From contig NZ_CP065037.1 of assembly GCF_019924635.1 (NCBI RefSeq), positions 1,426,001 through 1,490,000 of the forward strand: a stretch of 64,000 nucleotides of DNA, given 5' to 3'. Made by a program: the position numbers and the translations under genes. This document shows, piece after piece, positions 1 to 7,441 of the stretch; position 1 is the stretch's first letter, and the number at the start of each line of letters is the position of its first letter. Source of the DNA: Leifsonia sp. ZF2019 (GTDB lineage: Bacteria; Actinomycetota; Actinomycetes; Actinomycetales; Microbacteriaceae). Below the pieces are notes generated by a model. The model was not told the DNA's origin, did not search any database, and worked only from the letters and a program-made list of their open reading frames with translations.

Positions 1-634
1 TGAGCACCCGTCGCAGGAACGTCCGGAGGTCGTCGATCTCCTGAGCGGAGATGCCGTGGCCGAGGCCCGGGTAGACGTGCTGTTCGAGCGTCGTGTGCGC
101 GGGGAGCCACGCGGCCGTGCGATCGACGGCAGGGCCGGCGATGACACCGTCCGCGTCGCCGCGGCCCCAGAAGGCCGGAGGGCGGGAGGTGGCGAGCCAG
201 GCGTCCGCCCGCTGCGGCGTGGCCTGCACGAATCCGGCGAGCACGACCGTGGCGGCGACACGTTCAGGACGGGTTCGGAGCAGTTGGCTCGCCATCAGGC
301 CGCCCTGAGAGAAGCCGATCGGGAGGACGAGGGCGTCCGGCCCGAGCTGCGCGTCGACCCACGCCCAGATCGCGTCCGTGGCGGCCGCGACCGGCGCCGG
401 GTCGGGGCTGCCGGGCGTGGAGATCGGGAACCAGGCCGCACCGCCGTTCGGCGTGGGCAGCGGGGCGCGCGGGGAGACCCAGGGGAGGCCCTCGGGCAGC
501 GCCGCCGACAGCCCGGCAAGATCGTGCTCGTTCGAGCCGTACCCGTGGAGCAGCACGGCCGTGACCGGAGCGTCCTCCTGATCGGCGGGCGCGACGGCGT
601 GGGAGATCGCGACCTCCGCGGCCGGGACGCTCAT
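1..634 (-). CDS. Phospholipase/carboxylesterase-type alpha/beta hydrolase (3' end cut by window edge)
   Basis: The reading frame starts with ATG at 634 and is still open at base 1, so 211 residues are visible and the C-terminus is missing. It looks like a small carboxylesterase/phospholipase of the MhqD/YtpA-like alpha/beta hydrolases. The nucleophile elbow GFSQGG places Ser at about residue 109, GRGDAD gives Asp about 160, and GLGHG gives His about 193, a complete catalytic triad. An early LLHGYGSNEHD segment forms the oxyanion region. Its ATG overlaps the TGA of the dioxygenase-like gene upstream (ATGA), so the two are probably translationally coupled. In Bacillus, MhqO (dioxygenase) and MhqD (hydrolase) form the same pair in quinone or catechol resistance; that role here is inference. 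Confidence 0.85.
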   Translation of the reverse strand, partial: MSVPAAEVAISHAVAPADQEDAPVTAVLLHGYGSNEHDLAGLSAALPEGLPWVSPRAPLPTPNGGAAWFPISTPGSPDPAPVAAATDAIWAWVDAQLGPDALVLPIGFSQGGLMASQLLRTRPERVAATVVLAGFVQATPQRADAWLATSRPPAFWGRGDADGVIAGPAVDRTAAWLPAHTTLEQHVYPGLGHGISAQEIDDLRTFLRRVL

Positions 635-1542
635 CGGGCGAGCACCTCGTCGACGCTGAGATCGGGCAGCACGACGCTGACCTGGGTGCCCCACGGATCC
701 GCCACCACGACCGACCGGCCGTCGTCGGCGAAGGGGATGCCGCGCGCGCGGAGGCGGGCCGCGAGCGCATCCAGCTCGGCGCGATCGGGCACGGTGATCG
801 CCACATCGCCGAGACCGAGGCTGGCGGCGCGCGGGCCGGAGCCGGCACTGTTCCAGACGTTCATCGCGATGTGGTGGTGATACCCGCCCGCGGAGGCGAA
901 GAGCGCCCCGCGGTACTCGGACAGGGTGGACTCGAAGCCGAGGGCGTCGACGTAGAAGGCCTTCGCCGTCGGGATGTCGCCGACCTGCAGGTGCACGTGG
1001 CCGACGGTGCCGCTGAGGGCGGATCCTGCATCCAGGACCTCCTGCGCGAGGTGGGCCTGCAGGTACGCGTTGGGGTCCAGGTACGTGGTGTCCATCAGGA
1101 TCTGGCCGCGCTCGCGGCGCCACGTCTCGCGCGGGCGATCCGTGTAGAGCTCGACGCCGTTGCCCTCCGGGTCGGTGAAGTAGAACGCCTCGGAGACGAG
1201 GTGGTCGCTGGAGCCGGCGAAGCGGCTGCGCGGGTCCTGCGCCGCCCGGTAGACGGTCGCGGCCAGGTTCGCGGCGTCGGGGAAGAGGAAGGCGTTGTGG
1301 AAGAGTCCGGCCTGGCGCGGATCGACGGCGGGGAGGTCGGGGGTGTGGATGAGGGACACCATCGGTGCGCCGTCGCGACCGAGTACGCGGTGCACCTCGC
1401 GACCGCGTGCGTCCGCCCGCTCGGCCAGCGGCTCGAACGCGAACGCGTTGGCGTAGTACGACGACATCAGCTCCAGGTCGCCGACGCGGAGGGTGGGGGC
1501 CGCCATGTGCGTGGCGGCGTCGAGCAGCTGATCGGTGGTCAT
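631..1542 (-). CDS. Catechol-2,3-dioxygenase-like VOC family protein (CatE/MhqO-like)
   Basis: A 303-residue protein with two vicinal-oxygen-chelate modules. The first (about 14-140) carries DPEGNGVELYTDRP, and the second (about 180-300) carries HVHLQV and YHHHIAMN with candidate metal-binding histidines. The spacing and motifs match Bacillus CatE/MhqO ring-cleaving dioxygenases. I chose the ATG at 1542 because GAGG lies seven bases upstream and the VOC fold begins just after it; an upstream in-frame Met would put the start inside the promoter. It overlaps the downstream hydrolase by four bases. A promoter with overlapping inverted repeats precedes it. Substrate unknown: catechols or quinones are the likely class. 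Confidence 0.8.
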   Translation of the reverse strand: MTTDQLLDAATHMAAPTLRVGDLELMSSYYANAFAFEPLAERADARGREVHRVLGRDGAPMVSLIHTPDLPAVDPRQAGLFHNAFLFPDAANLAATVYRAAQDPRSRFAGSSDHLVSEAFYFTDPEGNGVELYTDRPRETWRRERGQILMDTTYLDPNAYLQAHLAQEVLDAGSALSGTVGHVHLQVGDIPTAKAFYVDALGFESTLSEYRGALFASAGGYHHHIAMNVWNSAGSGPRAASLGLGDVAITVPDRAELDALAARLRARGIPFADDGRSVVVADPWGTQVSVVLPDLSVDEVLAR

Positions 1543-1576
1543 CGTGAGTCCTCGGTCGAGATGAAAGGTTGTCGTA

Positions 1577-1612
1577 TCAACAAAGTGTACCCCATTTTGT
1601 TGACGCTTCAAC
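1577..1612 (-). promoter_or_regulatory. Promoter with overlapping inverted-repeat operator for the dioxygenase-hydrolase operon
   Basis: On the minus strand TTGAAG (1606-1611) and TACACT (1584-1589) are spaced by 16 bases, a good sigma-70-type promoter. TCAACAAA (1577-1584) and TTTGTTGA (1596-1603) are a perfect inverted repeat straddling the -10 box. A third half-site, TCAAC (1608-1612), forms a second palindrome with GTTGA (1599-1603). A MarR/TetR-type repressor bound here would block the promoter; which regulator does so is unknown, as none lies next to it. Confidence 0.65.
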
Positions 1613-1629
1613 TAACCGCCTCCCATACG

Positions 1630-1690
1630 GCACAGGGGTCGCATTCTGCCGGAATGTCGTGAGCGTAGCGGCGGAATGCGACCCCTGTGC
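1630..1690. repeat. Intergenic palindromic repeat, family 1, copy A
   Basis: A perfect 17-base inverted repeat (arms 1630-1646 and 1674-1690, core GGGGTCGCATTC) with further pairing inward, encoding a long hairpin. It lies just downstream of the stop codon of the reductase gene at 1713. Two related copies occur at 2414-2464 and 20171-20223, in the same position relative to a minus-strand stop codon. It could be a transcription terminator or a REP-like element. Confidence 0.75.
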
Positions 1691-1712
1691 GGTGCCGTGC
1701 GGCGGGTGGTGG

Positions 1713-2360
1713 CTACATGTCGCGGTAGCGCTTCGCCGCGGCCAGGGCCTCGCGGAGGCCTGCGACGTCGTAGCGCGTGCCGTATCCGGGGGTGTCGCGC
1801 TGGATGCGCCATCCCTCGGAGAGCGGGCCGATGTCGAGGGCGTCGAAGCCGAACTCGTCGATCAGGGCGGCGACCCGGGCACGGGCCTCGGGGTCGTCGC
1901 CGGCGACGATGAGGGCGCGGCGATCCGAGGTGCCGGGCTCCTGACCCTCGGTGGTGAGGGCGGCGGCACCGATGTGGTTGAAGGCCTTCACGACCTTCGA
2001 GGTCGGAAGCGTGGCCTGCAGCCGTTCGGCGACCGTGGTCGACTCATCGTCGAGCTCCGGGATGTTCCCATCGCGCTGCGGGTAGTAGTTGTTCGTGTCG
2101 ATGACGATCTTGCCCGCGAGCTCCGCGACGGGGAGGGTCGCCTCGGCCGCGAGCGGGACGGTCACGACGACGAGCTCGCCGGCGCTCGCCGCCTCGGCGG
2201 GGGTCGCGGCGCGCGCGTGCGGGCCGAGCTCGGCGACGAGCCCGGCGAGCGACTCGGGGCCGCGCGAGTTGCTCAGCACGACGTCGTAGCCGCGCGCCAC
2301 AGCGAGTCGCGCGAGCTGGGAGCCGATGTGTCCAGATCCGATGAGTCCGATGGTTGTCAT
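1713..2360 (-). CDS. NADP-binding F420-dependent reductase family protein
   Basis: A 215-residue Rossmann protein that opens with GLIGSGHIGSQLARLA, the dinucleotide-binding loop at about residues 5-20. This is followed by the SNSRGPESL segment typical of the NADPH-dependent F420 reductase/FNO-like family (pyrroline-5-carboxylate reductase-like N-terminal fold). Such proteins transfer hydride between NADP and F420 or act as uncharacterised NADP oxidoreductases; the cofactor partner cannot be fixed from sequence. I used the ATG at 2360 directly before the nucleotide-binding loop; upstream in-frame starts would run into the palindromic repeat. It stands alone, flanked by family 1 repeats on both sides. 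Confidence 0.8.
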   Translation of the reverse strand: MTTIGLIGSGHIGSQLARLAVARGYDVVLSNSRGPESLAGLVAELGPHARAATPAEAASAGELVVVTVPLAAEATLPVAELAGKIVIDTNNYYPQRDGNIPELDDESTTVAERLQATLPTSKVVKAFNHIGAAALTTEGQEPGTSDRRALIVAGDDPEARARVAALIDEFGFDALDIGPLSEGWRIQRDTPGYGTRYDVAGLREALAAAKRYRDM

Positions 2361-2413
2361 ACTCGGGCGAACCCGGTCGCGCCCCGGCGCATTCCCGCCC
2401 GCTTGCCCGCACG

Positions 2414-2464
2414 GGGGTCGCATTCCGCCGCTCCGGCCGGGTCATTCCGGCGATGTGCGACCCC
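2414..2464. repeat. Intergenic palindromic repeat, family 1, copy B
   Basis: Arms 2414-2430 (GGGGTCGCATTCCGCCG) and 2448-2464 form an imperfect inverted repeat related to the copies at 1630 and 20171. It lies 20 bases downstream of the stop of the OmpA lipoprotein gene and so closes that four-gene cassette. Confidence 0.7.
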
Positions 2465-2484
2465 TCGGTGGAGGAGGGGGAGGC

Positions 2485-3675
2485 TCAGGCGCAGAGGTCG
2501 ACGCCGGTCGAGGTGAGCACGACGGTGCGGTTCTGCGCGGCGAGGGCGTCGGAGTAGGCGCCGCTCGCGTCCGTCTCGGCGCGCCAGCCGCACCAGTCGT
2601 GCCCGACGCCGGCGGTGGCCAGATCCGCGGCCGGGACGCCGAGAGCGACGAGCGCGGCCTTCACCGCCTCCGCCCGGCGCTGCGAGAGCGCGAGGTCGGC
2701 CGTGTTGCTCGTCGCCTGATCCTTGGAGGCCGTGCCTGTGACGGTGATCGTCCGGCCGTTCTGCTCGATGGCCGGCACGAGGGACGCGAGTACCTGCTGC
2801 GCCGACGTGGGGTCGGCGAAGGTCGCCGTGTCCTTGGTGAAGCGCAGCTCGCTGTCGCGGATCACGACCGGGTGCGACCAGTCGGTCTTGGTGGCGACCG
2901 CGTCCACCGCGACGGGGCTCACCTCCGGCAGGCCGGTCGTCGCGCCGCCCGACGCGGGCTCCGGAAGCAGCGAGAGCGTGCCGCCCGCGGCCTTCACGAC
3001 GGCCGTCCAGATCGCCTCGAGGTTGCTGCGGGCGGGAATCGTGAGCGGCTGCTGCGCACCCGCGACGTCGCCCATCCCCGACCAGTAGACGGTGACGCCC
3101 TTCAGATCCGTCGGGAGGAGGCCGCGCGACGTGAGGTCAGCGACGACCTGCTGCGGGTCGGCGGAGAGCAGGCCGGTGCCGGCGAAGTCGAGCGGGTCGA
3201 CGGTCTGCAGGCCGCTGCCGACGACGAGCACGCCCATCGGATCCGTGCCGAGGTTCCGCGCCGCCTGGTCGATCGCGCCGAGGAAGTCGACCTGCGGGTT
3301 CGCCGCCTTGAGCCCGTCGATGTACTGGGTGATCTGCGTGAGCTTGGTCCGCTGCTCGTTCTGGCAGACGATCGCGTCCTGCGCCGTCGAGCCGATGAGC
3401 GTGGTTCCCATGACCTGCGGTGTGCCGGACGGCACCACGACCGTGACGCTGCCGTTGCTCGCGCCGACCGCTTTCAGCTGGGCGGTGGCGGAGGCGGGCA
3501 GAGCAGTCGCCGGGGCGTTCGCGGTGCTGCCGGCGACGACGCCGAGGTTGCGCGGCGAGGACTGGTCGCACGCCTGGCCGGCGGCGGTCGCCGACGTGCA
3601 GGCGGCGAGGCCCGCGGTGAGCGCGAGGGCGCCGGCGACGGCGAGGACGGTGCGGAGGCGGGGGAAGGACGGCAC
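2485..3675 (-). CDS. OmpA-domain lipoprotein
   Basis: A 396-residue exported lipoprotein. The GTG at 3675 was chosen because GAGGAG lies at ideal distance; a GTG 12 codons upstream would overlap the neighbour. A hydrophobic signal ends in the lipobox LAAC with Cys26. The middle (about 45-270) resembles an alpha/beta domain and contains TTLIGSTAQDAIVCQ and VLVVGSG. The C-terminal 100 residues are an OmpA/MotB-type peptidoglycan-binding domain (ELRF, GTASKDQAT, LSQRRAEAVKAAL). It should tether the cell membrane to peptidoglycan. It is the last gene of a cassette with a membrane protein and two coiled-coil proteins, which suggests an envelope complex of unknown function. Confidence 0.8.
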   Translation of the reverse strand: MPSFPRLRTVLAVAGALALTAGLAACTSATAAGQACDQSSPRNLGVVAGSTANAPATALPASATAQLKAVGASNGSVTVVVPSGTPQVMGTTLIGSTAQDAIVCQNEQRTKLTQITQYIDGLKAANPQVDFLGAIDQAARNLGTDPMGVLVVGSGLQTVDPLDFAGTGLLSADPQQVVADLTSRGLLPTDLKGVTVYWSGMGDVAGAQQPLTIPARSNLEAIWTAVVKAAGGTLSLLPEPASGGATTGLPEVSPVAVDAVATKTDWSHPVVIRDSELRFTKDTATFADPTSAQQVLASLVPAIEQNGRTITVTGTASKDQATSNTADLALSQRRAEAVKAALVALGVPAADLATAGVGHDWCGWRAETDASGAYSDALAAQNRTVVLTSTGVDLCA

Positions 3676-3692
3676 GGAGGGGCTCCTCGAGG

Positions 3693-4592
3693 TCAGGACT
3701 GGGCGGGCCACACGGGGTGCTCGGGCGGCGGGGTGGGGGCGGCGTGCGCTCCGGGTGCCGCCTCGACGGCTGCGGCGCTGCGGCGGGCTCGCAGCTCGCG
3801 GATGATCTGGCTCGTGCTCTCGGGGTCGCGCTCACGCTGGGCGAGGCGGACGCCGAGCTGGGCTCGTACCACGTCCACACGGGAGTGGAAGGTCACCCGG
3901 GCGCCGGTGTAGCGGACGGCGTCGTGGGCGTCGAGCTGGAACGCCAGGCGGGTGGCCTCGCCGGCGGCGACGGCCTCCCCGCGCAGCCGGTCGCGGTGTG
4001 CGCGCAGCCGCTCGGCGTGGGCGTGCGCCTTCTCGGCCGCGGTGAGCAACGGCTTCGTCGTCACCCAGGCGATGACGAAGCTGACGGCCCCGGATGTCGC
4101 CAGAACGCCCAGCATGAGGAACGCCATGATCGTGTCCGGCGCCGTCCACGAGAAGGTGGGCGCGGCGGGGGCGGTGTCGCCTCCGACGAGGCCGGTGAGG
4201 CCGCCCGACGACGACGCGTCCATCCCCGCCTTGATCCGGGCGACCGTGATCGCGGCCAGCAGCGCCGCCCAGACGAGGGCCAATGCGACCGCGGCGGGGA
4301 TCCAGCCGCGCGCCATGACCCGGGCCTGCACCCGGCGCAGGATGATCGCGACCGCGTGCGGCAGCGTCACCACCGCGAGCGAGATGCCGAGGGTGATGAC
4401 GTACATCTGCAGGCCGATCGAGCCGTACTGGCTGTCGTTGCGCAGCAGGAGGGTGAGCGCCTGCGCGAGCAGGATGTAGTCCACCGCGAGCATCGCGACG
4501 AGCAGCACGTACACGAACACGTGCGCGACGGGCGAGAGGTGCCCGACGGACGGGCGGATGCGGGGCGGGCGGGTGACGATGTCCCTGGCCAT
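3693..4592 (-). CDS. Four-helix membrane protein with cytoplasmic coiled coil, unknown function
   Basis: A 299-residue protein I do not recognise. It has four predicted membrane helices at about residues 23-48, 60-85, 98-119 and 154-177. A charged, Ala/Arg/Glu-rich helical tail (about 186-275) is probably a cytoplasmic coiled coil, and a short proline-rich end follows. The ATG at 4592 has a strong AGGAAGGA ribosome site five bases upstream. It lies 20 bases after the small coiled-coil gene, and its stop overlaps the region before the OmpA lipoprotein start. Co-transcription with three other envelope or coiled-coil genes suggests it is the membrane anchor of a complex; this is inference. Confidence 0.75.
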   Translation of the reverse strand: MARDIVTRPPRIRPSVGHLSPVAHVFVYVLLVAMLAVDYILLAQALTLLLRNDSQYGSIGLQMYVITLGISLAVVTLPHAVAIILRRVQARVMARGWIPAAVALALVWAALLAAITVARIKAGMDASSSGGLTGLVGGDTAPAAPTFSWTAPDTIMAFLMLGVLATSGAVSFVIAWVTTKPLLTAAEKAHAHAERLRAHRDRLRGEAVAAGEATRLAFQLDAHDAVRYTGARVTFHSRVDVVRAQLGVRLAQRERDPESTSQIIRELRARRSAAAVEAAPGAHAAPTPPPEHPVWPAQS

Positions 4593-4612
4593 CGGCGTCC
4601 TTCCTGGGTCGG

Positions 4613-4966
4613 TCAGGCGTAGTTGTGGAGCGACGGGTCGCTGCCGTGGAGGCGGTCGTCGAGGCGGGCGGCGGCCTCGTCGGCGCGGAGGATGTCGGTC
4701 TCGATGCGTTCGAGCGCGCTGCGGATCAGCTCTTCGCGCTTCTGCGCCTCGGCGACGCGGGCGGAGCACACGGCGATGTTGCGGGTGCGCTGCCGCTCGA
4801 GCTCCGCGGCTCCCGCGCGTTCGAACGCGGCGAGCTCGTGCTCGAAGACCTCCAGCGTCTCCACGTCGACGGCGTCGCGCAGCCGCCGAAGACGCCACAG
4901 CAGGCGTCGGCGCAGCCGGGAGACGTTGGGCACGCGGTACTCGGTCAGCCGGTCACGCTTGGCCAT
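4613..4966 (-). CDS. Small coiled-coil protein, unknown function
   Basis: A 117-residue soluble protein with no recognisable family. Residues about 30-110 are almost continuous charged helix rich in Glu, Arg and Ala, predicted to form a coiled coil; the N-terminus is strongly basic (RRRLLWRLRRLRD). It overlaps the preceding coiled-coil gene by 14 bases and is followed after 20 bases by a membrane protein, so it belongs to the same transcript. A partner of the coiled-coil tail of that membrane protein is plausible but unproven. Confidence 0.7.
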   Translation of the reverse strand: MAKRDRLTEYRVPNVSRLRRRLLWRLRRLRDAVDVETLEVFEHELAAFERAGAAELERQRTRNIAVCSARVAEAQKREELIRSALERIETDILRADEAAARLDDRLHGSDPSLHNYA

Positions 4967-5588
4967 CGGCTCCTCCTTGCCAGTGTTCGAGCGCGTCGGT
5001 GCGCGCCGTGGTCAGCCAGTCGGCCCGGCGCAGCTCGGGGGCGCGCGCGACGGCGGCGTCCCCTCCCTCGCGTCCGGCCGTATCGCGGGTCAGCGCCCCG
5101 CGGTACATGCCCCAATAGACGGCGATCTTCTCGTCGGAGCGGTCGAAGTGCCGCGCGGCGCGCAGCCGGGCGGCCGTGAAATGGGCGTGGATGACCGCGG
5201 CGAGCTGCTCCGCGCGGCGGTGGCCGCGCGAGATCCGGCGCTCGAGCCGACGCAGTTCGACGTAGACCGGTCCGTCGCCGACGGCGATGCGCGCGTGGTC
5301 GCGCTCGGCGGGAGGCAGCGCGTCGATGCGTTCGTCGAAGGCGTCGAGATCGGTACGGAGGCCGGCCGCGAGCATGCGGTGCTCGCTCAGCTCGCGTCGC
5401 ACGCGGCGGTGGAAGCGCTGCTCCTCGCGGCGGGCGTAGGCGTTGGCGCGGGCCTGGAGGGCGGCCACGGTCGGCGGAGCGGAGGCCTCGCTCGCGGGCG
5501 CGCCACGGAGCGCGGCGGCATCCTCGCGGGCGCGCCGCTCGAGTCGTCGCCGGGCCAGTGGGCCGACCCTCAGCGGCTGGGTGGTCAT
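4953..5588 (-). CDS. Arginine-rich coiled-coil protein, first gene of the OmpA cassette
   Basis: A 211-residue protein without a family I can name. The N-terminal half is Arg/Ala/Glu-rich helix (RRLERRAREDAA) and the middle continues as long helices with many paired charges. The C-terminal third contains EKIAVYWGMYRGALTRD. I chose the ATG at 5588 because the upstream in-frame extension reads through a promoter-like gap and overlaps the DUF1996 gene. It begins a tight run of four genes ending at 2485. A GTAAAG element resembling the response-regulator site at 6681 lies 12 bases before the start. Confidence 0.65.
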   Translation of the reverse strand: MTTQPLRVGPLARRRLERRAREDAAALRGAPASEASAPPTVAALQARANAYARREEQRFHRRVRRELSEHRMLAAGLRTDLDAFDERIDALPPAERDHARIAVGDGPVYVELRRLERRISRGHRRAEQLAAVIHAHFTAARLRAARHFDRSDEKIAVYWGMYRGALTRDTAGREGGDAAVARAPELRRADWLTTARTDALEHWQGGADGQA

Positions 5589-5676
5589 ATCGGGGGAGCG
5601 TAAAGAGCGGTTCTGTACGGATTCCAGGGGAACCTCGAACGTTTCCTGAAAGTGACCGGATCGTGACGTTGCGCTG

Positions 5677-6636
5677 TCAGCGCTGCCTGCCGCCCTGCGG
5701 CGTCGCATCGGCGCCGCGCACGGGGCCGCAACGCACCTGCGCCTCCACGCAGGCGGCGACGTCCGCCGCCATGCGCGGCTGCTGCCAGCCGTCGACGAAG
5801 TCGGCGTGTCCTGTCACCGGCGGCCCGTGGGTGTCCGGCCCGGTCGAGAGGGTGATTCCCGCCGCACTCCACGTCGGATAGGTGACGTGCAGCACGATCT
5901 GCGGGATCTGCACGGGATGCGACGACGGGCATCCCGTCGCGGTGGCGTAGACCGCGCCGGAGCGGTCGCGGCCGTCCATCGTCCGCCCGTCCCAGCAGTT
6001 CGGGAACGTGATCACCAGGCGCAGCTGAGAGCCGCCCGCGCAGTCGTGCGGCAGGGAGGCGCGCGCGGGATGCGGGTCCCGCCGGGTGGTCGTGCAGGTC
6101 CAGTCGACAACCGAGGTGCTCTGCGGCGCGGTGGCGGTCTCGTCTCCGGCGATCAGGCTGATCCCCTCGGGCATGGCGTGCGTCGCCGCGGCGATCGCGG
6201 CGGGGTCGCGCCAGTAGAGCAGCGTCCGCGACGGCACGAGCGCGGTTCCCCCCTGGTAGACGACCGGCGTCCAGTAGGCCGACGCGTCTGCGGAGGTGGA
6301 GCACGTGGTCGGTCCGCCGCGGAGGGTCGACGCGGTCGAGGAGGCCACCACGGCCGGATTGCCGAAGAAGTCGTGCTGCATCGACATCCCGCTCATGCCG
6401 GGCATCATGATCGGATCGTTCGGCGCGGTGAGGCTGCGGGAGCAGGTGTCGGTGAAGATGCCCGGGTCGTGGCCGCCGGCGGGGAAGCCGGCCGTCGAGA
6501 CGGGAGGCGCCGAGCTGCCGGAAACGCCGGCGGCCGTCACCGCCGCAGTTGCCGCGGCGGTCCCGACGGCGAGGACGAGTGCGGTGGCGGCGGCGAGAGC
6601 GATGCCGACGCGGGAGGGGATGCGGAGTGCGGACAT
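5677..6636 (-). CDS. Secreted DUF1996 domain protein
   Basis: A 319-residue exported protein. An N-terminal signal (about residues 1-38, very Ala/Val-rich) is followed by a DUF1996 domain. FPNCWDGRTMDG (about 205-225) is the family hallmark, and the cysteines CTTTTRRDPH, HDCAGG, NCWDG and TGCPSS probably form disulfides. DUF1996 proteins are common secreted proteins of fungi and actinobacteria, often carbohydrate-associated, with no settled activity. The start at 6636 gives the clean signal peptide. It diverges from the two-component system across a 121-base gap holding GTAAAG repeats, so control by that system is a reasonable guess. Confidence 0.8.
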   Translation of the reverse strand: MSALRIPSRVGIALAAATALVLAVGTAAATAAVTAAGVSGSSAPPVSTAGFPAGGHDPGIFTDTCSRSLTAPNDPIMMPGMSGMSMQHDFFGNPAVVASSTASTLRGGPTTCSTSADASAYWTPVVYQGGTALVPSRTLLYWRDPAAIAAATHAMPEGISLIAGDETATAPQSTSVVDWTCTTTRRDPHPARASLPHDCAGGSQLRLVITFPNCWDGRTMDGRDRSGAVYATATGCPSSHPVQIPQIVLHVTYPTWSAAGITLSTGPDTHGPPVTGHADFVDGWQQPRMAADVAACVEAQVRCGPVRGADATPQGGRQR

Positions 6637-6680
6637 GACGCGAGTCCACGCGCTCCGCGTTCGGTCTGTGAGAGGGGAAT

Positions 6681-6696
6681 GTAAAGAACCGGTAAG
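6681..6696. promoter_or_regulatory. Putative OmpR-type response-regulator direct repeat
   Basis: GTAAAGAACCGGTAAG contains two GTAA cores 11 bases apart, one helical turn, as is usual for OmpR/PhoB-family regulators. It lies in the gap between the divergent DUF1996 gene and the response regulator gene. Similar single cores occur at 5600-5605, before the coiled-coil cassette, and at 8842-8847, before the DUF5666 gene. Binding is inferred. Confidence 0.4.
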
Positions 6697-6757
6697 ACCG
6701 CCCAGAGATCCGCCGCGTCCGGCGCGCGCCGCCGCCCGTTGCGGGGAGGATGAGCGG

Positions 6758-7441
6758 GTGGAGGAGCGCGGGCTGGTGCTGATCGTCGAGGACGAGCCGA
6801 CGATCAGCGAGCTCGAGCGGCTGTACCTCGGCGGCGCGGGCTTCGGTGTGCACGTCGAGACGGACGGCCGGAAGGCACTGGACGCCGTCGTGCGTCTGCG
6901 CCCGACGGCGATCGTGCTCGACATCGGCCTACCCGGACTCGACGGCATCGAGGTGTGCCGCACCCTCCGCGGGCGCGGCGACTGGACGCCGGTCGTGTTC
7001 GTGACGGCGCGCGACGACGAGGTGGACAGGATCGTCGGGCTCGAGCTCGGCGCCGACGACTATGTCACCAAGCCGTTCTCGCCGAGGGAGCTCGTCGCAC
7101 GGGTGCGTGGTCTCGTGCGCCGCGCCTCCGGGGCGATCGCGGGCGACGTCACGATCCTCGGCCCGGTCAGCGTCGACTCCGCCCGACGGCGGGTGGAGGT
7201 CGACGGACGCCGGATCGACCTCACGGCGACCGAGTTCGACCTCCTGGCGCACCTCGCGTCGCAGCCCGGCCGGGTGTTCACCCGCGAGCAGCTGCTGTCG
7301 AGCGTGTGGGGTGTCGCCGACTACAGCAGCAGCCGCACCGTCGACGTGCACGTCGCGCAGCTGCGGCTCAAGCTGGGGGAGGCGGCGGGTGCGATCCGCA
7401 CGGTGCGCGGCGTTGGCTACAGCGCGGCGGACGATGGCTGA
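6758..7441 (+). CDS. OmpR/PhoB-family response regulator
   Basis: A 227-residue two-component response regulator. The receiver domain (about 5-118) has acidic Glu11/Asp12, the phosphoacceptor Asp55 in VLDIGLPG, Thr83 and Lys105 in VTKPFSP. A winged-helix DNA-binding domain (about 130-225) ends in TVRGVGY. The GTG at 6758 is preceded by GGGGAGGA at seven bases; the longer open frame upstream runs into the divergent gene. It overlaps the histidine kinase gene by eight bases, so the two are coupled. Likely targets are its own divergent promoter and nearby envelope genes with GTAAAG sites. Confidence 0.92.
   Translation: MEERGLVLIVEDEPTISELERLYLGGAGFGVHVETDGRKALDAVVRLRPTAIVLDIGLPGLDGIEVCRTLRGRGDWTPVVFVTARDDEVDRIVGLELGADDYVTKPFSPRELVARVRGLVRRASGAIAGDVTILGPVSVDSARRRVEVDGRRIDLTATEFDLLAHLASQPGRVFTREQLLSSVWGVADYSSSRTVDVHVAQLRLKLGEAAGAIRTVRGVGYSAADDG

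Noticed and set aside
4953..5708. Longer start (5708) for the first coiled-coil gene
   Set aside because: The extra 40 residues overlap the end of the DUF1996 gene, have no conserved look and would remove the promoter gap with its GTAAAG element.
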